From Candidatus Scalindua sp. (GTDB taxonomy: Bacteria > Planctomycetota > Brocadiia > Brocadiales > Scalinduaceae), in NCBI GenBank assembly GCA_031316155.1, contig JALDRB010000001.1, positions 124,001-188,000 of the forward strand: a stretch of DNA of 64,000 bases, given 5' to 3'. Every line of letters starts with the position of its first letter. Position 1 is the first letter of the stretch. The notes below the pieces were generated by a model. It was not told the DNA's origin. It searched no databases and was given only the letters and a program-made list of their open reading frames with translations. The position numbers were made by a program, and so were the translations under genes. Below, piece by piece: positions 19,465 through 28,978 of the stretch.

Positions 19465-20261
19465 TGGAAAAGAACAAGTTTATTTTTGTCTGCGGGCTTC
19501 ATCGAAGTGGTACCACATTAGTCCATCGAATACTGAAGAATCATCCTTATATTAGCGGACTTAATGATAACGGTGATATAAGAGATGAAGAGGGACAACA
19601 CCATCAAACGGTTTATCCCTGCGATGAATACTTTGGAATTTTAAAAAATTGTGGTGCTCTATTTGGAAAATACAGAATACCGGTTGGAGTTGGCCGTTTT
19701 GCTTTTGATAAAAATGCGCATCTGACTGAAACCTCTGCATTAGCCACAAAAGAGAATGGTGAAAAACTCTTTCGGGATTGGTCAAAACACTGGGATTTGG
19801 AAAAACCTTTTTTAATAGAAAAATCTCCACCCAATATAATTATGACAAGATTTTTACAAAAAATATTTCCAAACTCATATTTTATTGTAATTACGCGGCA
19901 CCCTATTGCTACATCTCTGGCCTCAAAAAAATGGAAAATATTTGAAACATTGCCCACTTTAATTAGACATTGGCTGGAAGCTCACAAGATATATAACGAA
20001 GACAAGAGCCATATTAAAAATGTATTGGAATTCAGATATGAAGACTTTGTATGTAGCCCCAAAGAACATCTGGAAAGGATATATAAATTTTTAAACATCC
20101 CGTATGTTGAGCCAAAAGATATTCAAATAATAAGAAAAATAAACAATAAATATTATAAAACATGGAATAGTTTAAGATATTCACTGTTTAAATCATATAT
20201 AATCAGAAAATATGAAAAAGAAATAAATAAATTTAACTACAGCTTTTATGATTTACTCTAA
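19464..20261 (+). CDS. Sulfotransferase family protein
   Basis: 265 residues with the PAPS-binding 5'-phosphosulfate loop GLHRSGTTLVHRIL at residues 10-23, and the 3'-phosphate region ITRHPIATSLASKKW around residue 145. The C-terminal segment (YEDFVCSPKEHLERIYKFL) is also typical. It should transfer sulfate from PAPS to a carbohydrate or small acceptor; the acceptor cannot be told. It overlaps era by one base. AT-richness rises towards the 3' end. The gene converges on the MATE gene with ~22 bases between them. Confidence 0.88.
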   Translation: MEKNKFIFVCGLHRSGTTLVHRILKNHPYISGLNDNGDIRDEEGQHHQTVYPCDEYFGILKNCGALFGKYRIPVGVGRFAFDKNAHLTETSALATKENGEKLFRDWSKHWDLEKPFLIEKSPPNIIMTRFLQKIFPNSYFIVITRHPIATSLASKKWKIFETLPTLIRHWLEAHKIYNEDKSHIKNVLEFRYEDFVCSPKEHLERIYKFLNIPYVEPKDIQIIRKINNKYYKTWNSLRYSLFKSYIIRKYEKEINKFNYSFYDLL

Positions 20262-20283
20262 ACTTACAGAATAAAGTATGTGT

Positions 20284-21612
20284 TTATGCATACTGATACT
20301 TTTTAATAAGGCCTCTTAAAAAGCAGTTGGCAATGAATCCTGACGTCGCATATGCTAAAAACAATGCCACATAAATACCTTGTAAGTTGTAAAAGCTCGA
20401 CCCAATATATAAAAAGGGGATTGAAATTAAAAAAGTTGATGATAAAGCTAGTCCTGCAGAAAGAAGAGGTTTTTTTACTGCATTGAAGGTCGCGACGGTA
20501 ATCGTCATCAACCCGTACAATCCATAGCTCAAGGAAACTATTTTCAGGTATAAAACAGATAAGCTGACAATTTCTTCAGAACTACTGAACAGACAAACCA
20601 GAGGTCTGCCAAATAATATAAATAAGACAAACAAACTTCCACCCCAGAGATATGCAAAATTCTTAGAAAATACCAAGCTTTCAGCAATTCGATTATATTT
20701 TTTAGCGCCCAAATTTTGACTGATAAATGGTACCAGTACTGAAGCCAGCGCATCATAAACAGTCAGGGCAAAATATTGAATTCTGATTGATATCGTAAAA
20801 GCGGCTACCGCTTGCACACTGTAGCCACTTACGAGCTTAGTAATTATAGTTAATCCAACCGGAACTAATAACAGAACAACGGTAGCCGGCCCCCAAATAT
20901 GGGAAATATTTTTTATTAACGCATAAAAACAGGTATAATCTATTCTTAAAGACAAAATCTTTACTTTCTTTTTTATGGCGTAGAGGCAGATTAAAAAACC
21001 AATGATTCTGGCAATTAAAGAGGCTATTGCCGCTCCGTGAATAGAAAAGGCGGGAACAAATTTCCAGCCAAAAATAAAAACAGGGTCTAATATTATGTTT
21101 ATGAGAGAAGCGGCAAACAGATTAAGAAATGGAGATCTCACATCTCCCAAAGCTCTTAAAATGTGATTACCAACAACCGGCAAAATTATAAATATTATTG
21201 ACCACTGCCAGGTATCTATATATTTTTCAACTAACACTAAAACATCAGCGTCTATATCAAATAAATTAAATATCAAATTTTTAAAAACAATAAACAGTAA
21301 ATTAATCGCTACAGCAAAAATAACGCCCCATATAAAAATATAATAAATAACCGTTCCTACTTCACTATTTCCGGATTCTCCAACCTTACGCCCCACATAA
21401 GCCGTAACTCCAATACCAAACCCTAAAGCAAGTGACATTATGAAAGTTGCTATCGGTAAAACATACCCTAAAGCTGCCAAATGATCTACACCAAGTTTGC
21501 TAACATAAAAGGCGTCGGCTAAGTTAAAAATAACAACACTCAACAAACCAAACACCATTACACTGGCCTGCTTAATTAATATATGGCTAATTTTATCTTC
21601 TATTAGATTCAT
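20284..21612 (-). CDS. MATE-family multidrug/sodium antiporter
   Basis: About 442 residues with twelve hydrophobic segments in two halves. MATE landmarks include SVVIFNLADAFYVSKLGVD in TM1-2 and ALGDVRSPFLNLFAASLINI between TM4-5. These proteins export cationic drugs or metabolites using Na+ or H+ gradients. The frame could start at 21645 (MVLRPPSW..), but the internal ATG at 21612 (MNLIEDKIS) gives the usual short lead before TM1 and is preferred; neither has a strong ribosome-binding site. Confidence 0.9.
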   Translation of the reverse strand: MNLIEDKISHILIKQASVMVFGLLSVVIFNLADAFYVSKLGVDHLAALGYVLPIATFIMSLALGFGIGVTAYVGRKVGESGNSEVGTVIYYIFIWGVIFAVAINLLFIVFKNLIFNLFDIDADVLVLVEKYIDTWQWSIIFIILPVVGNHILRALGDVRSPFLNLFAASLINIILDPVFIFGWKFVPAFSIHGAAIASLIARIIGFLICLYAIKKKVKILSLRIDYTCFYALIKNISHIWGPATVVLLLVPVGLTIITKLVSGYSVQAVAAFTISIRIQYFALTVYDALASVLVPFISQNLGAKKYNRIAESLVFSKNFAYLWGGSLFVLFILFGRPLVCLFSSSEEIVSLSVLYLKIVSLSYGLYGLMTITVATFNAVKKPLLSAGLALSSTFLISIPFLYIGSSFYNLQGIYVALFLAYATSGFIANCFLRGLIKKYQYA

Positions 21613-21695
21613 AGATAAATTCCAGGATGGAGGACGCAGAACCATAAAGGGATAATTTTCTAAAGAGTTCCGGCTCCACCAGATTTTTTATAGCG

Positions 21696-21837
21696 TTCAA
21701 TATTTCCTTGTTTTTTGCGCTGAAGGAGTAAGTTCAAAAGTCCGTAAAAAATACCATGGACAGCAGTTTTCCGCTCTGCCCCACAGGCCATTCGCCAGTG
21801 CGATACTTATTCTGGCTGGCCAAGATGACCTAACTTG
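21696..21837 (+). repeat. Family B structured repeat, copy 1 (degenerate)
   Basis: Starts TTCAATATTTCCTTGTTTTT and shares GCGCTGAAGG, AAGTTCAAAAGTCCGTAAAAA, CCATGGACAGCAGTTTT and the TGGCTGGCCAAGATG tail with copies at 25402 and 35445. This copy has a ~40-base extra segment between the second and third hairpins, and its stems are mismatched. Confidence 0.7.
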
Positions 21838-22025
21838 TTTACTTTCATAACGGGCGAAGAAATAGCTTTCTGAGAAGCAAGGAGAAAATAGAACAATGAC
21901 AAGTAAAATTCAAGAATATTTTGAGAATCGTTAGAGAATACAATACTAAATTTATTCAGAGGAAATTCAATAATTGTTAAAGAGATCTTAAATTTATACA
22001 TAGGGGGAATCAAAATCATTTTATC

Positions 22026-22112
22026 TGTGCGTTAGCACATACCAAAAGGGTGTGAATCAACGACAAGAATGTCGTTGTAACCATTTTGAAAGAGTGGCGC
22101 AGGATGCACTAA
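22026..22112 (-). repeat. Family C repeat, full copy
   Basis: 87-bp minus-orientation copy of the unit at 50563-50649. Shared landmarks in order (minus strand): AGTGCATCCTGCGC, TTTCAAAATGGTTACAACGA, ACCCTTTTGGTATGTGCTA. The 3' end forms a TGTGCGTTAGCACA hairpin. Partial copies lie at 13752-13808 and 33765-33799. Confidence 0.75.
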
Positions 22113-22248
22113 CTCGATCATAATTGTTAAGAATAAATTATAGAAACACTGAATCAGGTTCAGTATAAGCCTGGAACGGAAAATAAAAGCTATTACACTT
22201 TGAAAAACCGGATTTTATCTGGTATTCTATAATATGATTTATCAGCAT

Positions 22249-22359
22249 ATACTAAAACCGATTTGGTTTTCGGTTTTACCGGAAACCAAATCTTGGTTGC
22301 AGTTATACTCGCTCAATTTTATCTCGGATTTTATCCGAAAACCATTATGAGATGAGTAT
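22249..22359 (+). mobile_element. Family A MITE-like repeat, copy 2 (internally deleted)
   Basis: Both ends (ATACTAAAACC and GATGAGTAT) are intact and TA-flanked, but the central part containing GGTATCCCCGGAC and GCGCCGAGGAC is missing. The copy is 111 bp rather than ~138. Confidence 0.85.
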
Positions 22360-22458
22360 AAAAAACAGATAATCCAAGTCAGTAAATAGTAACGATAAAT
22401 TGTCGTTATCCGTAATTAAGGTAATTAATAATAATATTGTATGCAGTCAGGGAATATC

Positions 22459-22947
22459 ATGTCTATCTACTACTTTATCAGAGATGTCAGGTTTCGCCTT
22501 ATGCCTGCAAAGCATTTATTTAAAAATAAAGCATTTCTGCTTTCATTGGTTTTTCTTGCGGTCGTTATCTACATTTTTGGTCGCGGAAGTGATCGGAACT
22601 CTATTGAAGTAGTTTCTAAGGCTTACAACTCTATTGAAGTAATTGCTACGGCTTATAATTCTGTTGCAAAACAGACTAACAAAAATCCTACTATTACAGC
22701 GTGGGGTCATACTCTCAAACCTGGAATGAAGTCAATTGCTGTATCAAGAGACCTTATTGACCTTGGGTTAGTTTATAATATGGAGGTTTCTATCGAGGGG
22801 CTTCAGGGCAGTTACAAAGTTTTAGATAAAATGAACAAGAAGTGGAGAAAGAGGATAGACATCTATATGGGTAACGATGTTAAATTGGCAAAGAAGTGGG
22901 GTAAAAAAAAGGTGAAGATAAGTTGGAAGAGAAACAAAAACTCGTGA
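22459..22947 (+). CDS. 3D-domain (RlpA/MltA-like barrel) exported protein
   Basis: 162 residues. A membrane anchor or signal segment (FLLSLVFLAVVIYIFG) is followed by the 3D domain: the segment TITAWGHTLKPGMKSIAVSRDL, then YKVLDKMNKKW and IDIYMG supply the three conserved aspartates. Such double-psi barrels bind or cleave peptidoglycan in relatives (MltA tail, Sps/YabE). ATG 22459 has AGGGA six bases upstream and is preferred over ATG 22441, which has none. A short near-perfect duplication (NSIEVVSKAY / NSIEVIATAY) lies between the membrane segment and the domain. It sits 100 bases after a family A repeat. The exact substrate is unknown. Confidence 0.8.
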   Translation: MSIYYFIRDVRFRLMPAKHLFKNKAFLLSLVFLAVVIYIFGRGSDRNSIEVVSKAYNSIEVIATAYNSVAKQTNKNPTITAWGHTLKPGMKSIAVSRDLIDLGLVYNMEVSIEGLQGSYKVLDKMNKKWRKRIDIYMGNDVKLAKKWGKKKVKISWKRNKNS

Positions 22948-23508
22948 AATCCTTGATAAGTGATAAGAATTGGAGAAAGGTAGTATGGGGGAGGAGGAGA
23001 AAAAGATAAACTGCAAATAATTCTGGGAACCTTTTGACTATTTGTAATGTTAAACGTTCGTGATACCTTAATGTCACTCTCCTTTCTAGCCTGAACCCGG
23101 GCTTGTTCCTGCTATGATCAGAAGCGGGACAAGCCCGGCAAGGGTATAAATAAACAACTTTTAAGCAATATGATTTTTTATCAAGAAAACAGAATATTTG
23201 TCGACAATCAATGAGTGAGATGTTGGATGGGTGTATAAGAATAAGATTAACTGGTTTTTTTTGATTGATTTTTTTTCGTTGAATAACATTTAATTTTTTT
23301 AACATCAATTACATAGTAGTTACTATTTTACATAAATATCTTATACACCCGCCAACAGTTATTAAAACCCACCAGCCTAAATCCAAATTCCCATTCCAGT
23401 TATCTTGACAGATGCCTAAATAGTTCTTGTTTTTTAGAAATTATATATCTAGAATTAATCGTGTTTTCAAAAACCTGTTTCTTATAACATATTTAGGAAG
23501 GTGCAGCA
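22948..23508. other. Non-coding gap with a strong hairpin
   Basis: No gene is supported. It contains the hairpin CCGGGCTTGT / ACAAGCCCGG at 23097-23138 around a ~22-base loop, without a T run. Sequence near 23460-23508 is AT-rich and may hold the promoter of the porin gene. Confidence 0.45.
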
Positions 23509-24948
23509 ATGTCTGGAGGAGTTAAAACATATTTGGAGATATTCCAGAACAAAAAATATCTAATGCGGATTGTAAGCCTTTTACCCATAGTTTTCTTTAG
23601 TGTTATCTGCACACTTTTTAGCTGTATACACCTTGTTTCTGCTCAGTCAGTCTCGGTTCCGGATTTAACATATCAAGGTCTATGCGAGAACACACTAACC
23701 GTATCTGCGCCACAAAGGCCAATTAAAACAGACAATAAATACCAGTCATTGCAGGAAGATGACAAAAACAGGTATTCCATGGGGGACTCTAAATCTGCAA
23801 AAGAGTATATTCCCCTTTATTCTCCTGAAATTGGAAAAGAAAACCCTGTTGAAAAAGAGATACACGATGGCCTGTCAGAAATTTCTGACCATCCCTTCCG
23901 GATAGGTTACAAAAACGGGCTTTATCTGGAAACGGTTGACAATAAATTTTCTCTGAAAACAAGCCTGCGTCTTCAATTACGGTACGAGATAGATGATTAT
24001 CAAGATAAAAAAGATACAAGTTCTTTGACTATCCGTCGTGGAAGAATTGCATTAAAAGGGAATGCCTTCGGGGACCTGTTTACTTACTTTTTTCAGTTAG
24101 ACGCTCATTCCACAGGTAAGCGTGAAATCAGCACCCTTGAATTGATTGACTATTATACGGATATCAATATTATTCCTTTTGCTAAAATTAGAGTGGGTCA
24201 AGGTCGCGTACCAACCAACCGCCAGTGGATAACACCGGATTCAGACCTGCAAATGATTGATTTTTCAGTGGCAAGCGACGAATTTTTTCTCGACAGGAAA
24301 CTTGGTGTTATGGCTCATGACGAGTATTTCAATAAAAAACTGGAATATAATTTAGGTATATATACAGGAAATTATATCCTTTTTGATAGAGAGTTTCGGG
24401 ATAAAAATGAGCTGCTCGGGATATTCAGAGTTTCTTACAATCCTTTCGGGTCGTTCGGTTATAGCGAAGGCGATTTTGAATTTTCGAAATCACCCTTAGC
24501 ACACCTTTCAGGTTCTGTTTCTTTTGACAACAGGGACGGTGTATCGCTCGATCTTAAAAAACTTGGCAAAGTAACATCTGATAATGTTGAAAGTACCTTG
24601 ATCGAGCAAGAGGCGGGATTCAAATATAAAGGCTTTTCGGCAGTGGAAGAATTTTACTGGAGAAGAAAAGAATTCCTGAAGGAAAGAATAGAAGATCTGG
24701 GTTGGTTTGTGCAGGGAGGATATTTTGTTAAACCCAAAAAAATAGAAACAACACTGAGATACTCACAGATAATATTTGATGATGACCGAAAAGATGAAAC
24801 CACAAACGAGGAGACCCTGGGCGTTAATTATTTTTTCTCCGGGCACAGTTCAAAGATTCAATTTAATACGGTTCGGTTACATCATAATACCGTGAACGAT
24901 GAAAACACAGATTACAAATTTATATTACAATTGCAATTTACCTTATGA
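23509..24948 (+). CDS. Phosphate-selective porin O/P-type outer membrane protein
   Basis: 479 residues with an N-terminal signal segment (IVSLLPIVFFSVICTLFSC), then ~90 linker residues and a beta-barrel. The barrel starts with FRIGYKNGLYLETVDNKFSL and the hallmark LTIRRGRIALKGNAFGDLF of the OprO/OprP family, and ends in an aromatic-terminated strand (FILQLQFTL). This family forms trimeric outer-membrane channels, in studied members favouring phosphate or polyphosphate. The specificity-determining lysines cannot be judged here. An AGGAAGG site precedes ATG 23509. The gene is monocistronic. Confidence 0.85.
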   Translation: MSGGVKTYLEIFQNKKYLMRIVSLLPIVFFSVICTLFSCIHLVSAQSVSVPDLTYQGLCENTLTVSAPQRPIKTDNKYQSLQEDDKNRYSMGDSKSAKEYIPLYSPEIGKENPVEKEIHDGLSEISDHPFRIGYKNGLYLETVDNKFSLKTSLRLQLRYEIDDYQDKKDTSSLTIRRGRIALKGNAFGDLFTYFFQLDAHSTGKREISTLELIDYYTDINIIPFAKIRVGQGRVPTNRQWITPDSDLQMIDFSVASDEFFLDRKLGVMAHDEYFNKKLEYNLGIYTGNYILFDREFRDKNELLGIFRVSYNPFGSFGYSEGDFEFSKSPLAHLSGSVSFDNRDGVSLDLKKLGKVTSDNVESTLIEQEAGFKYKGFSAVEEFYWRRKEFLKERIEDLGWFVQGGYFVKPKKIETTLRYSQIIFDDDRKDETTNEETLGVNYFFSGHSSKIQFNTVRLHHNTVNDENTDYKFILQLQFTL

Positions 24949-25742
24949 TTTGTAAATTATTAGATCCCTTCTCCTCCTCTGCAAAAAACTTTTGGGCGAT
25001 CTCCAGTTAATGAATAACACAACTATGGCAATCATATCCAGATAAATCTGTATTTCAATTGAAAAAACAACAGATATAACGACCTGATTTTAACCTGAAT
25101 ATCAATCAACCATAAATCATTATCGTTTCATTATCAGATAGAAAGTTTAATTTCACTACAAAAACTTTTGCCTGAATCCCTGTTATGGATAATGTTTATA
25201 ACACCTGATAGATACCAGTTACATAACACAAACGACTTATAACAATTCATTACAATCACGATCATTTTGGCACTAATTTTGTTATATCTGATTCATGCAT
25301 AAAATTTCATTTGCTCCTCCTGGTTCTGGCCTGCCTCTCCCTGTAAGAAAGAGGGGCAGGCCGAGTCGGGTGAAGCAAGGCATACGTAATTTAATTGGAA
25401 GTTCAATATTTTCTTATTTTTTGCGCTGAAGGCTCAAGTTCGAAAGTCTGTAAAAACTGCTATGGACGGCAGTTTTAGGGATTTTGGAAAAGTTAGCCAG
25501 GATGGACAAACTTGCAGGTACCCAAATTGAAACAGCGACAAAACTACGAATACTATTATGATGATATCTATCCGGCACTTCTCAAAAAACAACCTTCATT
25601 CAGGAAAAGATTCCTGTCAGTTATCTATAATTCCTGGTTAAGTTTTTTGCGTAAGGTATGTCATCAGGAGAAAAGCAATCCAGATGAACAACAATCTCAT
25701 AAAAAGTAACATTAAGGAATAAGGAATGAGGTTCGTTTATGG
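24949..25742. other. Non-coding gap with hairpin and family B repeat
   Basis: Contains a hairpin GGCCTGCC / GGCAGGCC at 25328-25362 and a family B repeat at 25402-25515. A 65-codon frame from TTG 25512 starts inside the repeat tail and has no ribosome-binding site; it is weakly supported (segment NYEYYYDDIYPALL) and not called. Confidence 0.45.
25402..25515 (+). repeat. Family B structured repeat, copy 2
   Basis: 114-bp copy: TTCAATATTTTCTTATTTTT, GCGCTGAAGGCTCAAG, then AAAACTGC / GCAGTTTT hairpin, GGGATTTTGGAAAAGTTAG and the CCAGGATGGACAAACTTG tail. The first and last stems have single mismatches compared with copy 3. Confidence 0.75.
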
Positions 25743-26078
25743 TTACCTGTTGTGTGTTAACCGTGACCTCTGCCAGCATTGAGAGTATACCTTTTTGCTA
25801 TAACCCTTCCCTTCCTCATTAGAATCCTCTAATTCTTTCTCCATATCCCTCTGTCTTAACGCACTTAGCACATTCTCAAAAATCTCAATAGATTCATCTA
25901 AGGTTAACCGAGCCTGTTTCAATATATGAGAAAGCACAGATCGTTTTATTGGTTTGTGTGCTGGCACTATTATTTTCAGAACTTCATTCGTAACATGCTT
26001 TTGCAACCTGACATGGGAACCTCGCTGTCGGACAATTACCCATCCATCTAGTTTAGCCAACGCAAAACCTCTGTTCAT
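25743..26078 (-). CDS. HicA-like toxin domain protein, no HicB beside it
   Basis: 111 residues. The N-terminal ~60 match HicA/YcfA mRNA interferases: GWVIVRQRGSHVRLQK with the catalytic histidine in RGSH, then IIVPAHKPIKRSVLSHILKQ. GAAGG lies about ten bases ahead of ATG 26078. The C-terminal ~45 residues are charged and unlike HicA, so the tail may come from a late frameshift or fusion. HicA normally pairs with the HicB antitoxin; no HicB gene is found on either side, so this is an orphan, a relic, or a YcfA protein with another partner. Confidence 0.75.
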   Translation of the reverse strand: MNRGFALAKLDGWVIVRQRGSHVRLQKHVTNEVLKIIVPAHKPIKRSVLSHILKQARLTLDESIEIFENVLSALRQRDMEKELEDSNEEGKGYSKKVYSQCWQRSRLTHNR

Positions 26079-26228
26079 ATTATCAAACCTTCAAAATTCC
26101 ATTAACAAAATTAACTCCCTTACAACACTTTCTCCTGTCCTTCTGGTTTTCTCAATCATCTCTTTTGGTCAGCGTTGTCCGGTTAGGTTTTTGCATGATT
26201 TATTTATTGTTCCAAAGCTGTCATTCCC

Positions 26229-26247
26229 GCATGTTTTTAGCGGAAAT
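26229..26247 (+). repeat. Short dispersed repeat D, copy 1
   Basis: Core GCATGTTTTTAGCGG. An inverted relative (TTCCCGCTAAAAACATGC) is at 28098-28118, on the other side of the protoglobin gene. Confidence 0.5.
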
Positions 26248-26966
26248 CTAGGATGAATGAGACCCTATTGATACCTGATAAAAGCGCTCGGGTATGACAA
26301 AAGCCGCACGTGCAAATTCCTAACCGGATGCTACTGTCTTTTGGTGAAAGTTTTTTTGTCACGTAATAATCCTATTGTCTGACCGTGTGAAACCTTTCCT
26401 GTAATTTACATCTCCTCGTCTCCATAACCTGTTACCTTCTCAGGTGAAATAATCTCAACTACTCTATATCCCATTTGTAAATTTACCCTGTAAATCAATC
26501 TTCGAACAGTTGTATTTACCATATGCCTATAATTCCATGAAACAATAAAATCACATTCATGTTAAACACCCATTTTGATTTGTTTATTGTAATCAGGGCT
26601 TCCAGCCTTAACTTGACAAGAATAGTTTTTTCTTTAATACCGGCCAATTTTGACATCTTTTTAATCAGCGAAAATATATCGCAATGCAACCGCAAAAACC
26701 CTGTGAAATGCGCAAAATTTACGTAACAGCAGATAATGAAATGCGAAATTAAGCAACAAATATTTTTTGTAATGTGCACATAAGAGACACATATAAGATG
26801 AGTTATGAAATCTAAAAAGTTTTATCTGAAAAATATTTTCAATTGGCATTGTTATTGCAACCATACTATGGCTCAGTCACAAAATGGGTCTGATAAATCG
26901 GTTAATAGTTGACTGGAAGAGCTTTTTCCTGTTGATGCGTGGAAACGGAGAGAATTTCCCGGTTAT

Positions 26967-27104
26967 ATACTAAACCCGATTTGGTTTTCGGTTTTACTGG
27001 AAACCAAATCTTGGTGAAGGTATCCCCGGACAAAAGGCGCCGAGGACGTTACTCGGGCAAAATAATTTTTGGATTTTATCCGAAAACCATTACGAGATGA
27101 GTAT
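26967..27104 (+). mobile_element. Family A MITE-like repeat, copy 3 (reference copy)
   Basis: 138 bp from ATACTAAACCC to GAGATGAGTAT, flanked by TA on both sides (TATACT..AGTATA). Landmarks: GATTTGGTTTTCGGTTTT (local hairpin), GGAAACCAAATC, GGTGAAGGTATCCCCGGAC, CCGAGGACGTTACTCGG (hairpin), TTTTATCCGAAAACCAT. GGTTTTCGG near the left end pairs with CCGAAAACC near the right end, so the whole unit can fold on itself. No reading frame is conserved among copies. The size, ends, TA flanks and absence of coding suggest a non-autonomous element moved by an IS630/mariner-type transposase, which is not in this window. Confidence 0.85.
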
Positions 27105-27197
27105 ACCAGGAAGCCCTTTTAACGACCCGGAAAACGGTAACGAGATTTATTAATACTATTTTAAAATTTTTTTTATGTGGAAAGGAAGAAGTAAATT

Positions 27198-27851
27198 ATG
27201 TCGATTATGTCGGAAGCTTACATGAAGATGTACCCTATGGAGTCAAAGAAAAAAGAGACCTCTGGTAAGAGCACAGCTGTTCTTGAAGTTCCTGAATTTA
27301 AAAAAGCTTGGGAGCTTTACCGGGAAACCAGTATGGATATAACGAAACGTTTTGAGTATATGGCGCAGTGTGTAAACTTTACGGATAAGGATACTGAAGC
27401 CATAAAGGAATCTAAGGAAATTATTGCCGCAAACCTTAAGGCAATTCTTGACCATATTTATTATGAAAAGCTCATAACAGACCCATGGCTGTCCAAATGG
27501 TTCAGGGATGAAAAGGGAAACATTAACAAGACATACGTTGATGTTCGGAGGGCAAAACAACAGAAATTTTTACTTAAGATATTAGAGTGTAAGTGGGATG
27601 AAGAGTTCTGGAATCATGTTAGATGGGTTGGAGCTGTACATGTACCGATATTTGGTCTTGAGGAAATGTACATACCTGTTCGATTAAACCTCGCGTTATG
27701 GGGTTATTTACACCAGTATCTGTTCAACCTCTTTGCTGAGGAGTTGAAGAACGACCCGGATAAACTGCGCAGGATTACTTCTGCCTGGACAAAATTCTTC
27801 TGGATTTTCATAGATATGTACCATATTGAATATTTCCCGTCCTGGATGTAA
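27198..27851 (+). CDS. Protoglobin-domain heme protein
   Basis: 217 residues. After a ~30-residue lead, the protoglobin fold is recognisable: FEYMAQCVNFTDKDTEAI, then a helical core, and WVGAVHVPIFGLEEMYIPVR. Its histidine is at the place of the proximal heme ligand in the family's IGxxH segment. Protoglobins bind O2, CO or NO, alone or as the sensor domain of signalling proteins. Here no output domain follows, so it is a single-domain form. GGAAAGGAAG precedes ATG 27198, and a strong intrinsic terminator follows the stop, so it is monocistronic. A role in NO handling would fit an anammox host but is inference. Confidence 0.82.
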   Translation: MSIMSEAYMKMYPMESKKKETSGKSTAVLEVPEFKKAWELYRETSMDITKRFEYMAQCVNFTDKDTEAIKESKEIIAANLKAILDHIYYEKLITDPWLSKWFRDEKGNINKTYVDVRRAKQQKFLLKILECKWDEEFWNHVRWVGAVHVPIFGLEEMYIPVRLNLALWGYLHQYLFNLFAEELKNDPDKLRRITSAWTKFFWIFIDMYHIEYFPSWM

Positions 27852-27926
27852 TTTCTCTTCAGCTTGCTGTGATATACACTGAAACAGCAGATGTTGTGCA
27901 GAATAGTCAGAATGTGGAAAAACAGG

Positions 27927-27958
27927 AAGCCCCTTGCGTACGTAAGGGGCTTTTTTTT
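27927..27958 (+). terminator. Rho-independent terminator of protoglobin gene
   Basis: AAGCCCCTT / AAGGGGCTT stem, extended by CGTACG pairing in the middle, followed by a run of eight T. It lies about 75 bases after the stop. It is the clearest intrinsic terminator in the window. Confidence 0.9.
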
Positions 27959-28097
27959 GTTTAAGGAAAAATTGTTGTTTCTCACTATTGTCCGGTTAGT
28001 TTTTTTGCTTGTGCGGGTCTTTTGCTGTACTCGAAGCTTACCCGTTACATTCAACTCGATGGCAAGCTTATCGGTTGCCCAGATGCTTGTACATCCC

Positions 28098-28118
28098 GGA
28101 TTCCCGCTAAAAACATGC
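28098..28118 (-). repeat. Short dispersed repeat D, copy 2
   Basis: GGATTCCCGCTAAAAACATGC, inverted relative to 26229-26247. A short open frame across it (27891-28199) looks non-coding. Confidence 0.5.
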
Positions 28119-28207
28119 AGTAATGAATGCTTTGAGGCTATAAAAGAAACAGAAGAAAAAAACGTGGCCGGAAAGCGCTTAATTGAATTGGGAAGCTAAC
28201 AATCACG

Positions 28208-28933
28208 TTATCTTTGCCTTTGATCAGCCTGTTGTTTCAGAGCAAGTTGTTTAGCAATTTCAATCTCTTCTGTTGATTGATCATGCAGGCCTACTTTTCT
28301 GTATGCCATACTGAGATTTGTGTGTGCGCTGATATAATCTTGTTTCAGTTCTATGGCCTTCTTGAACTCGTTAATGGCAAAACTGTATTTATCTGTTTCA
28401 TAGTAAACATATCCAAGGTTATTATACGCTTCTGCAAAAGTAGGGTTAATGACGATAGCTTTTTTATATTCTTCAATTGCGTCATCATATTTTTCCATCT
28501 TGTAATAGAGGTTGCCAAGATTGGTATAGGTTTCCGCCTGATCTGGATTAAGTTCTAGTGCCTTTTGATACTGTTCCACCGCATCCTGGTACATATTATA
28601 CATTTCATAGGCTACACCCAGCATGGTGTGTGCTTCAACCAGGTCAGGTTTGATTTCGATTGCCTTTTTAAATGATTCTATGGCAAGGCCGATATCCCCT
28701 TTTTCATAATACATGGAACCCAGGTTATAATGTCCCATTTCGAATTTTGGATAAATAGTGATGGCTTTTTTATACTCTTCAATTGCATCATCAATCCTCC
28801 CCTGTTGCCAGTGAAGAACTCCTATATCGTAATGTTCTGTTGCATCATTCAGTTTCCCTTTGCAACCAAGATTTGTGATGGTAAGGCACAAGAATAAAAT
28901 GAATACCTGAATCGTAAAAAAGATTTTCTTCAT
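28208..28933 (-). CDS. TPR-repeat lipoprotein
   Basis: 241 residues. A lipoprotein signal peptide with lipobox-like LGC (ITNLGCKG) is followed by about six tetratricopeptide repeats starting at residue ~33 (HYDIGVLHWQQGRIDDAIEE, EMGHYNLGSMYYEKGDIGLA and so on). It should be membrane-anchored outside the cytoplasm and act as a protein-interaction scaffold; the partner is unknown. It lies 45 bases downstream of the cysM-like gene on the same strand and is probably cotranscribed. Confidence 0.9.
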   Translation of the reverse strand: MKKIFFTIQVFILFLCLTITNLGCKGKLNDATEHYDIGVLHWQQGRIDDAIEEYKKAITIYPKFEMGHYNLGSMYYEKGDIGLAIESFKKAIEIKPDLVEAHTMLGVAYEMYNMYQDAVEQYQKALELNPDQAETYTNLGNLYYKMEKYDDAIEEYKKAIVINPTFAEAYNNLGYVYYETDKYSFAINEFKKAIELKQDYISAHTNLSMAYRKVGLHDQSTEEIEIAKQLALKQQADQRQR

Positions 28934-28978
28934 AGTGTTATAATTGTCTGAAAAATAGTTTCATTAATTGTTCAGCTT

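Larger units (their letters stand above)
26079..27197. other. 1.1-kb non-coding region
   Basis: No coding frame is convincing. It holds a short dispersed repeat with GCATGTTTTTAGCGG (26229-26247, inverted relative at 28098-28118) and a family A repeat (26967-27104). AAGGAAG just before 27198 is the ribosome-binding site for the protoglobin. Confidence 0.45.

Noticed and set aside
22880..23308. 142-codon minus-strand frame
   Set aside because: It overlaps the end of the 3D-domain gene, has low-complexity lysine-rich and phenylalanine-rich stretches and no ribosome-binding site.
25512..25709. 65-codon plus-strand frame from TTG
   Set aside because: It starts inside the tail of a family B repeat without a ribosome-binding site; the composition is ambiguous, so not called.
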